A DNA stretch of 29,398 bases from Polyrhizophydium stewartii. Taxonomy: Eukaryota; Chytridiomycota; Chytridiomycetes; Rhizophydiales. The first letter of the stretch is position 1. Every line of letters starts with the position of its first letter. Shown one piece after another: positions 1 through 7,251 of this stretch. The stretch lies in the NCBI GenBank assembly GCA_027604665.1, contig JADGIZ010000080.1, positions 1-29,398 of the forward strand. The letters are read 5' to 3'. The notes beneath the pieces were generated by a model. That model had not been told where the DNA came from. It was given only the letters and a program-made list of their open reading frames with translations, and did not search any database. A program made the translations under genes and the position numbers.

Positions 1-791
1 GGGGCGAGGGCGGGGGCGGGTGCAGGCTCTTCTGCAATGCCGTACTCGGCGTCCTCGTCGATCTGCTGCTTCTTCTTGCCCTTCTTGCCGCCCTTTTGGG
101 CCTGCGCCTTTGGCGCGGGTTTTGCGGGCGGCGCCTTGTCGTCGTCATCGTCGTTGTCGTCCCTATCGTTGTTGTTGTCGTCGTCGTCGCCGCCAGCGGC
201 AGCGAGAGCCGCGAACATGGATACGCCGGTGGGGCGTGCCGGTTGCTTCTTCTTCTTGGGCTTGCCGAAGTCGTCGTCGCTGTCGTTTGCCTTGGCCTCG
301 AGGCGGGCGAGGATCTTGGCGGCGTCCTCGTCGCTGTCGTCGTCGACACGCTTCTTGACGGGCTTCTTCTTGCCCTTGCCCTTGCCCTTGGCCGAGGCAA
401 GCACCGACATGAGGCCGCCGAGATCGTTGCCATCCTCGTCCTTGTTGAATTCAGCCTCGTCGCCGTCTGCAGGGTCCTCGGCAGGCGGCGGCGGGGCCGC
501 GGCGGGCGAGGCCTTCTTGGCGCCCCACTCCTCGTCAGAGTCGGCGGCGGCGGCGGCGGACTTGTTTCTGCGTGCGAGGTGATCACGGCCACGAGCGCCG
601 TCGAGTCAGTCGCGTCAGGCGCAGCGAGGGCGGCGGGCGCGCACGGCAGGCGCCTGCCGGGACAGCGTGCCACGTCGCTGCGCATCCGTAAGGACGCTGG
701 CGGGTGGGGCGGCGTGGCGGCGGCGTGCACCGCGCCAACACAGTCGGCTTCCAGCGCGTGGCCGGCCAGTAACGCACTTTTTTTTCGCCAT
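1..791 (-). CDS. N-terminal part of a probable translation initiation factor eIF5B (truncated by window edge)
   Basis: Exon 1 is 791-778 (ATG GCG followed by eight A) and exon 2 runs from 567 off the left edge. The intron 568-777 has donor GTGCGT and acceptor CGCAG. Joined, the protein begins MAKKKNKS, then a poly-Ala run and ADSDEEWGAKK, followed by alternating Lys-rich and Asp/Glu-rich blocks (VKKRVDDDSDED, DDDFGKPKKKK, KGGKKGKKKQQ). Eukaryotic eIF5B, the GTPase for ribosomal subunit joining, has this kind of long charged unstructured N-terminus before its G domain. The G domain would lie beyond the window, so the assignment rests on composition and the MAKKKNK-type start. An ABCF1/Gcn20-like ABC protein has a similar N-tail and is the main alternative. 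The start is supported because the upstream reading frame of exon 2 meets a stop near 606, which forces an intron. Confidence 0.5.
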
Positions 792-852
792 ATTGCGGTG
801 ATTTGAGGTAACATATTTTGGCGCCTTTTTGCACAAGAATGAAGACACGGGA
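792..852. promoter_or_regulatory. 61-bp divergent intergenic region with an upstream ORF for the zinc-finger/Fanzor-like gene
   Basis: The start codons of the eIF5B-like gene (791, minus) and the Fanzor-like gene (853, plus) are only 61 bp apart, so any promoter here would be shared. On the plus strand an ATG at 839 opens a five-codon uORF (MKTRE) whose TGA (854-856) overlaps the proposed main ATG (853-855) as ATGA. That arrangement could limit translation or permit reinitiation; this is an inference. Confidence 0.35.
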
Positions 853-3036
853 ATGAAATTCGAAGTTTCGTGTCTGTGGGACGTTAGTAACCGGAAATCG
901 ACCATACTACATGGGGGTCGAGGTGGCCGCGTGCGGTGCTATCTTCGCCTCGCCCGACGCCCTGTACGCCCACATGCGCCAAACACACATTGACCGCAAG
1001 AGCAGGGGCCAGCAGCGCATCAAGTGAAATGGGAGGGCTGCTCCGCCCAGTTTTCCAGGCACAAAGAGATCGACTCGCACATCAAGAAGCACTTCCCGGA
1101 CCACGCTGTTGTCTGCACGGTGTGTTGCAACATCTGTGCTGCCTCTTGTCGTTCCTCCAAACCTGGCTGCCACACAAAGGCCACGGGGGATCTGAGATTC
1201 TGATTTGCAGACGTGACACTGACCCGCAACTGCTTGATCCGACCACATGCAACATCCCTGCAAACCTGCCGCAAATCCAAAAAGTGGCTCAAAACCTGCG
1301 AGACGCACCTGACCAAGACTGGCTGCTGCAAGACCATTGCACTCGGCGCAGCCACCCTGTCGCAGCGACCCGATATGACGGCTGGGCTCCGAATCCACGA
1401 CGAGCCATCCAATCGCACAGGCTCTGGCACGATTGTGAGTTGCGCCGATCTGTCTGCTGGTACCTGTCGCTTGCACGGTGTGTCGAAATGTCTGTTGTGC
1501 TGCTGCTGTTGCTGACTGTTGTTCGTTTACTGCCAAACCTACTTGCTGCTTGCTACAGGCGGCCGACCTGCACGACATTGCACCCATGCAGGTTGATGGT
1601 GCGGTCGAGGGCAACGTCGCAGCAGGCGGTGCCAACGCAGCAGTTGCAGCGACTGGATCTGCCGCGAATATGGTGCGTTGGCCTGTTTGCGGTTGGTCTG
1701 TGCCTCGGCCATGGCTGACGAGCATCCACTCTGCCGATCCAACAGCCTGCAGCCCCTGTAACCGCATCCAAGCACAAGCGCAAGAAAGGCAAGGCAGTGC
1801 AACAGGGCGCTGCTCCGGATAAGGGCAGCAGCGAGGATGTTTTGGCCTCAGACGCTGAGTGAGTGTACATGGCTGATGCGGCTGTTAGGCAGATTGGTGA
1901 CTGCGGCTGCTCATCTTGCCTGCTTGCACCCACTCGCCTGCCTGCACCAACTCGTCTCCAGTCTACCACAGCCGAAACGACAGCGCCGCCAGACACAGCG
2001 CACACTCATCCAGGGCGTAACGCAACAAGCTCTTCTTGCAGCCAGGAGCAGCGACCAGATCCGTGAGTTGCTTCCAAAGATTCGTGAGGTATGTTGACTC
2101 TGTTTGCTGTTGGTCTGCATCACAACTCTGGCTGACGCGCAGGGCAAGACGGTCTGCTGGGTCAAGGAGCACAGGACGAACAAGTGTTGCTCCAAGTGCG
2201 GCAAGGAGATGCAGCAGGCGGTGCTGCACAAGCAGCTGCCGCCGACCGAGGATGGGCTCAAGGCCTGGGCACGGAGCAAGCAGGACAGGCAGATCAAGCG
2301 CAAGACCCATTTACTGGTCAAGCTCGTCCGCAAGCACATCCAGCCGGATAATCAGCAGGCCTTCCCCCTCAGCATCTCACTGCGGCCCCTGCCGATCACG
2401 CAGGACGAGGCGGACATGGCCATCAAGTTCGCCCGGAGTGAGGCCACATCCGAAGTCGCAGCTCGCCTGGAGGCGGCTCCTGCTGCTGCCTTGCAGGCTG
2501 CCGCACAAGGTGATGTTCTCGCATCGCGTTGCCTCTGCTGCGTCTCGTGCTGACACACTCGGCGCACGTGCAGATGCCGCCCATGTCGATCCAGCTGCCT
2601 CTGCACCAGCGCCCATGGATGTCGATGCATCCAACGGTCAGTGTCGCATCGCCTTCTCGTGCCTTCCATGCAACTGACACTTGCTGCTCCTCATGCTCCC
2701 GGCGGCGGTGCCAATGCGGCCCGCCGGCAGACCAACCGCAAGAGGCAGCCACCTCGCCCTGGCGACAGCATGCTGTCTCGGCCGCCGTCTGTATCATTTA
2801 ACTCTCGGCGTGATGGCGCCGATCGCATGGTCGCCCACAACTGCGACGCCAAGAACATGCTCATGCCCTGGGGCGTCCGCCACTGCGGCCATTGCGACAC
2901 AATCTGGTGCCGCGACAAGAACGCGTGCATCGACATGCACAAGTGCGCCATGCTCTACCTGCGCCAGCCTCTGAAAGTTGATGCACAAGGCATGACCCTC
3001 AGGGAAGACGGCCCACTTTACTTGCGTTGTCAATAA
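853..3036 (+). CDS. C2H2 zinc-finger protein with C-terminal Fanzor/TnpB-type zinc ribbon and RuvC-II/III motifs; model has breaks
   Basis: Proposed exons: 853-882, 923-1123, 1211-1434, 1559-1672, 1746-1858, 1962-2088, 2143-2509, 2574-2636, and a last exon ending at 3036. N-terminal finger 1 reads SCLWD, then [20 protein letters not shown]. Finger 2 reads [21 protein letters not shown]. Ala/Gly/Val-rich linkers follow. The C-terminus has [17 protein letters not shown] (2161-2211) and, after an insertion, [18 protein letters not shown] (2875-2928). This is the E-x-x-T-x-x-x-C-x-x-C ... C-x-x-C ... R-D-x-N-A order of Fanzor/TnpB RuvC-II, zinc ribbon and RuvC-III. Those families are RNA-guided nucleases of transposons. 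No RuvC-I (D-P-G type) motif is seen. One nucleotide seems missing at 1024-1027, costing the first Cys of finger 2. The junction into the last exon (acceptor near 2730) does not keep phase. It may be a domesticated gene, a decaying copy, or contain sequence errors. Confidence 0.6.
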
Positions 3037-3052
3037 CAACAACAACAACAAC
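3034..3052. repeat. (AAC)n microsatellite at the end of the Fanzor-like ORF
   Basis: The stop codon TAA is immediately followed by a run of AAC triplets up to the next ATG at 3052. It marks the start of the 3' flank. Confidence 0.7.
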
Positions 3053-3066
3053 ATGCTCAAGCATGA

Positions 3067-3129
3067 TGTGCAGCAGCTGCTGCACACTCCTTTGCCTTTG
3101 CAAGGAAACCACAGGTGCGAACCCGCACC
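3067..3129. other. Cluster of inverted repeats just downstream of the Fanzor-like stop
   Basis: A perfect 20-bp palindrome, TGTGCAGCAGCTGCTGCACA, lies at 3067-3086. An imperfect TCCTTTGC/GCAAGGAA arm pair follows at about 3088-3106. A GGTGCG-AACC-CGCACC hairpin lies at 3114-3129. Fanzor and TnpB loci encode their guide (omega) RNA at the 3' end of the gene and beyond, so this is the place to look for such an RNA. A 3' UTR or termination role is equally possible. No transposon end was identified. Confidence 0.4.
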
Positions 3130-3135
3130 AGTCAC

Positions 3136-3147
3136 AGTTTTTATATT
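3136..3147 (+). promoter_or_regulatory. AT-rich TATA-like element upstream of SNO1
   Basis: GTTTTTATATTT is a conspicuous AT-rich patch in otherwise GC-rich DNA, about 85-95 bp upstream of the SNO1 ATG at 3232. A core-promoter role is inferred from position and composition only. Confidence 0.3.
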
Positions 3148-3231
3148 TGGCAATGGTGAGTTTCGTAGTATTGATCGGGCGCCTGTCGCCAACTGCCGAT
3201 CGATGCGACGAGAAATTTCCCGAGACAGGAA

Positions 3232-4099
3232 ATGGCCCGCAAGCTGCGTGTCGGCGTCCTCGGTGGGCCTGCGTGCGCCGGCGGTCGGGGTCGGCCGGAG
3301 CGCATGCGCTGACGCCGCGTGCAGCGCTGCAGGGTGCGTTTGGCGAGCACATCAACATCCTGCACAAGCTGCCCGACCTCGTCGAGTCGGCCGTCGAGGT
3401 CCGCTCGAGCGGCCCGCTGCTCGACGGCTCGCTCGATGCGCTCATCCTTCCCGGCGGCGAGTCGACGACGATTGCGATGATTGCCGAGCGCAACGGCCTG
3501 CTCGAGCCGCTGCGCGCGTGGGTGCGCTCCGGCAAGCCGATCTGGGTGCGTGCCGCGCAACGCGGGACGGCCGAGGCCTGGCCCGCCTTGGGCTCGGCCG
3601 AGTTGGCGCCATGGAGGTCTGCTGACGCCATCACGAAACCGCGGATCGGTCGACTCACGCGGCCTGGCTGACGCGGCGGACCCAGGGCACCTGCGCGGGC
3701 ATGATCCTGCTGTCCGACGACGCGCGCGGTACCAAGCAGGGCGGCCAGACGCTCATTGGCGGCCTGCACGTCCAGGTCAAGCGCAACGCGTTTGGCCACC
3801 AGCTCGAGTCGTTCATCGAGAACATCCCGATCCCCGCGCTCGGCTCCGAGCCCTTCCCCGCCGTGTTTATCCGCGCGCCGACCATCGAGGCCATCCGCGA
3901 CACGCCCGAGGCGCGCGAGGCCGGCGTGCAGGTGCTCGCCACGTCTCCGTCCAAGGGCAGCTGCATCGTGGCCGTCCAGCAAGGCGCGATCCTCGCCACG
4001 TCGTTCCACCCCGAGCTCACCAACGACACCCGCTTCCACGCCTTCTTTGCGCGCCACGCCCTCGCACGCATCGCAGACGCCGCGCCGGCGTCGGCGTGA
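3232..4099 (+). CDS. SNO1: Pyridoxal 5'-phosphate synthase glutaminase subunit (PdxT/Sno1)
   Basis: Exons are 3232-3262, 3325-3545 and 3686-4099 (221 aa). The splices give [33 protein letters not shown] and [13 protein letters not shown]. This is a class I glutamine amidotransferase of the PdxT family, which supplies ammonia from glutamine to the PdxS/Snz synthase to make pyridoxal 5'-phosphate. The nucleophile Cys is about residue 87 in GTCAGM, and the His/Glu pair is about 192/194 in FHPEL. The family-typical LPGGESTT and VKRNAFGHQ blocks are present. The length is close to the family's usual 190-225 aa. The first intron interrupts the ALQG motif (donor GTGGGC). The second (140 bp) falls right before the catalytic Cys exon. 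No PdxS/SNZ partner is in the window, although in many fungi SNZ and SNO are adjacent. Confidence 0.95.
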
Positions 4100-4231
4100 C
4101 CGCGCCTCGCACAATAGATGCACTTGCAAACAGAGCGTGCGCAGGCTGTACAGAAATCGTATTGCATTTTCGAGCAACACGCGAGAGAGAAGGGTGTGCT
4201 GGAGCGCCGCGCGGGGTACAGAGTTCATTTC

Positions 4232-4819
4232 TTACTCCTGGGCACCCGACGAGACGGGGAACTCGAACTTGACCTCCTTGCCAGTGAGCTTCTTGTAGGC
4301 GGCCGAGAACGTGTCGAGCTTGTACTCGAGCGAGGTGTGGTCCTTGCGGTCGAGGAAGACCTTGATCTGCTTGCTGCCGTCGACGCGGACCTTGGTGCGC
4401 TTGCCGACAATCTCGGTCGGGAAGACGAGGTCCTCGAGAATCTTCTCGTGCACGGCAGTCAGGGTGCGCGAGCGGGGGCGCTGCTGCGTGACGCGCGCGC
4501 GGCGGGTGGGCTTGCGCAGGACGCGGCGCTGGGCAATCAGGAGGACGTGGCGGTCCGAGAACTTCTTCTCGAGCTCGCGGACAAGGCGGCTCTGGACCTT
4601 GTGGAACTGGCGGAGGAGCGGGACAGGCACAAAGATGATGATCGCCTTGCGGCCGTGGCCAATCTCGACCTCCTTGGCGGCCGTGAACTGGAGACCGCGG
4701 AGGTCGGCCTTGAGCTCGGCCGTGTTGTTCTCGAGGTCAAACAGGTTCTGGGCAACCTGGAGCTCGAGCTCGTCGGGCTGGACGCCGGCAGGCTTGATGA
4801 TCTTGGAGCGGGCGCTCAT
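4232..4819 (-). CDS. RPS7: 40S ribosomal protein eS7 (Rps7)
   Basis: This is a single uninterrupted exon of 195 aa starting [10 protein letters not shown] and ending [11 protein letters not shown]. It matches Rps7 along its length: [98 protein letters not shown] and [14 protein letters not shown]. It is a small-subunit component also needed for rRNA processing. The reading frame stays open upstream (another Met at 4951), but family N-termini begin with MSA-type sequences, so 4819 is chosen. Lack of introns stands out among its intron-rich neighbours. Confidence 0.96.
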   Translation of the reverse strand: MSARSKIIKPAGVQPDELELQVAQNLFDLENNTAELKADLRGLQFTAAKEVEIGHGRKAIIIFVPVPLLRQFHKVQSRLVRELEKKFSDRHVLLIAQRRVLRKPTRRARVTQQRPRSRTLTAVHEKILEDLVFPTEIVGKRTKVRVDGSKQIKVFLDRKDHTSLEYKLDTFSAAYKKLTGKEVKFEFPVSSGAQE

Positions 4820-5050
4820 TTCAGAACTGAGCAGCAAGAAGCACGGCGTCAGCAATCGCAGTCGCAGCGGCAGGCACGAGTGCAGCGGTCGGATGCCACG
4901 CCTGCTGCTTGTCATGCACTGGCGCCTGGCGCATCTCCCCATCGCCGCCACGCAAGTGCCGGCGGCGGCGCGCGGCGGGCGTGCTGCTCCCGCACTGCCC
5001 GGCCAGCCAGGCGGCCGAGGGGTGCGGGAGCAGCATCGCCTTTGCAGCGC

Positions 5051-5095
5051 CGCATCGCATCCCGCATCGCACGCCGCATCGCATCCCCGAATCGC
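5051..5095. repeat. Degenerate GCATCGCATCCC-type tandem repeat
   Basis: CGCATCGCATCCC, GCATCGCACGC and CGCATCGCATCCCC follow each other, with GAATCGCAG at the end. This is a local tandem repeat in the eS7 upstream region. Confidence 0.5.
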
Positions 5096-5162
5096 AGTCC
5101 CCGTGTGCGCGGTCTGGCCGCCTCAGGCAACCCGACGCGAGCGACAACGACGAATGCAAGGA

Positions 5163-5200
5163 CGGATGGATGGGCGGATGGATGGATGGATGGGCAGATG
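5163..5200. repeat. (GGAT)n tetranucleotide tract
   Basis: GGATGGATGGGC and GGATGGATGGATGGATGGGC units with single-base interruptions form a short imperfect microsatellite in the eS7/XRCC4 intergenic region. Confidence 0.7.
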
Positions 5201-5500
5201 TGCGGTGCACGCACGCACGGCACGCGCGGGAGCGCGCGCGCGCACGGATGCGTGTGCAGCCGAAGCCGCGGGCGTGTCCGGGCCAGGGGCCGCGGGTGCG
5301 CAGTGCATGACAGCAGCAAGGCGCGGCGGGGTCGCCGGCCAGGCCGCCTCTCTCGTTGCCGAGAGGGTGTCTCACGAACGCACAAATTTCAAGTGGCGGA
5401 AAAAAGGCCCCTCGAAAGGCGGACGATTTTGTGGCCGAGCACCTGAGGGCATTTTTCACGCCTTTCACTGGCGCCAGCGGCGTCGCCGCCTGCCTGCAGC

Positions 5501-7178
5501 ATGCCCTTTGTGCAGCTCGACACAGCGGCGGCGGCGGCGGCGGTTGCAGCAGCAGCGTCGGACGGGGTAGCGGGCAGAGACCGCACGGGCACCCCACCGA
5601 ATGCGCGCGCGTTTCCCTCCGTTCTTTACCTCTCGAGTGTCTGGCACGGCACGTGCGTCCTCTCTCGCACCAACCAGGCGACAGTGCTGTCACTTGTCGC
5701 CACCGATGGGCTCGACCACATCTGGACCGCCAGCGGTGTGCGATATGCCGCGCCCGCGTCCGGATCTCGCTCGATGCAGGCTGACCGCCGTGGTGTACCC
5801 CAGTGACTGGAGCACAGCTTGCCGAGCAGTGTGCCCGCCACGACCCCCGCCGCTTTGGCGAGTCGCGCTTCCTCAGTCTCACGCGTCGAGCACTCGAACG
5901 CACGCACCTGCCTCCTGCCGGCGATGCCGCACCACTGGCACCGACGATGGCCAGCTCCGCCGAACTTGGAGCACACACAGCGGAAGCCACAACCCCAGGA
6001 TCTTTCGGTCCCCAGAGCGAGGTCCTGCTCAATCTGGCACCTGTTGCAGACAGCGAATCGTTGATTGTGAGCAAGGCTGTCTTGCGGCTGGTGAATGCCC
6101 GCCTGCTGACGAGCAGCTTCGCAGATACAATGGGTCATGCTGGAAGATGCAACGGTCCAGGTGAGTTGCTGCTGAAAGTGAAATGCAACGCTTGCGCAGC
6201 TGATGCCTGGTGCAGTATGTCCTTGGAGAAGTGAGACTTGATAGAGCACCTCGCTTCCAGGTCGAGTCGGAAAGGTTGCGCTTTCTTGACAGGCTCTCAG
6301 ACACGCACGCCGAGTCCCAGGTGCACAAAACGCACTTATGTTGACCTGCGCTCCGCCTGGAGCGCCGAGCGCTCACAACCGTGACCAGACGCGAATTGCA
6401 GAACTTCAAGCACGTTGCGAGGCGATGCAGCAGCAGCGCGACGAAGCGCTTGCTGCCCATGACCGCTGGGTCCGCGAGTTCAAAGAAGAGCATGATATGG
6501 CTTTGTTCAAAAAGTTCAAGGACGTCCTCAACGCCAAGAAGCAAAAGATTCGCGAGCAGCAGAAAATCAATGACGAGCTGGGTTAGTTCAGGACTCTCCA
6601 AGCCAAGCACTTGCACTTTCATGACTGCTGACGAGCCGCGCCCACAAGTTGCGCTGCTCGAGCGGTATCGCATCGTACTGCAGAGCAAGCAGCATCGAGC
6701 CGAGCGCAACGATGACGAGAGCGCAGTCTTGCAAACGTCGCCTTTACCGGAGCCGTCGTCGCCGGGTTGGTTGGAACTCGAAGCCTATGCCTCGCAATAC
6801 ACGCAGACGCAGAACCAAATCAGGGCACCGCAAAGTGCATTTGAAGGCTTTGCTTTTGGCTCTTCCATCCTGCATAGTGACTGGCAAAATGATGCCCTCT
6901 TTCAGAGCCTGCAGAGCGACCACGGTGCAGAAAGCTCGCGTCAAGCACCGGCAAACGAAGATGCGCATGCAGCCGGCTCGTCGCCTGCTGTGGACACCCA
7001 CAACATCCCAACCGGACGCAAGCGTCGCGCTGAAGCTCTCGATTCAGAAGCGGGGCCTGGCAGTGAAACACCCCCCAATGCACCAGCCAGCGGCCAAGTG
7101 CAGGCGGACGACACTGACGATCCGCCTTCGCTGCTCTCAATTGTTCGCTCGCGCCGCCGAAAACCCCGAAGCACATGA
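5501..7178 (+). CDS. XRCC4: XRCC4/Lif1-family non-homologous end-joining protein
   Basis: Six exons close in phase: 5501-5735, 5804-6066, 6125-6160, 6216-6320, 6389-6581, 6649-7178 (453 aa). The head domain includes DHIWTAS|VTGAQLAEQC, matching the XRCC4 'WTGTV' strand-turn region, then IIQWVMLEDATVQYVLGEVRL. Residues 214-277 form a long charged coiled coil, with EHDMALFKKFKDVLNAKKQK close to the family's 'LYKRFILVLNEKKTKIR' segment. The tail is acidic/Ser-rich with basic nuclear-localisation-like patches (TGRKRRAEA near 400, RSRRRKP at the end). XRCC4 dimers bind and stabilise DNA ligase IV in NHEJ through the coiled coil. The head carries an Ala-rich insertion near residues 9-20. The ATG at 5501 is the first in-frame Met; the true start is the least certain part. 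It is convergent with PEX6 (73 bp between stops). Confidence 0.8.
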
Positions 7179-7251
7179 GTCGTCGAGCGCGGTATTATAA
7201 AGCTTGAGCCAGCTCGGCAACGGCCCAGGGCGGAGTTCATTTGACGTTTGG

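Larger units (their letters stand above)
4820..5500. other. 681-bp intergenic region between eS7 and XRCC4 (divergent promoter region) with simple repeats
   Basis: No gene is supported here: open frames on either strand lack conserved content. It holds CGCAT-rich repeats (about 5051-5095), a GGAT tetranucleotide tract (about 5163-5200) and CG/CA-rich sequence. A short inverted repeat, CTCTCG-TTGC-CGAGAG, lies at 5350-5365. Nearer XRCC4 are AT-richer patches (AAATTTCAAGTGGCGGAAAAAA, 5385-5406). It must contain promoters of both flanking genes. Confidence 0.6.

Noticed and set aside
3114..3129. GGTGCGAACCCGCACC as a tRNA T-arm
   Set aside because: No acceptor, D or anticodon arms around it and no TTCRANNC-type loop, so it was kept only as a hairpin.
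4118..5446. Long plus-strand open frame (442 codons) across eS7
   Set aside because: It is antisense to the clearly conserved eS7 coding region and has no recognisable content. GC-rich coding DNA often leaves the opposite strand open.
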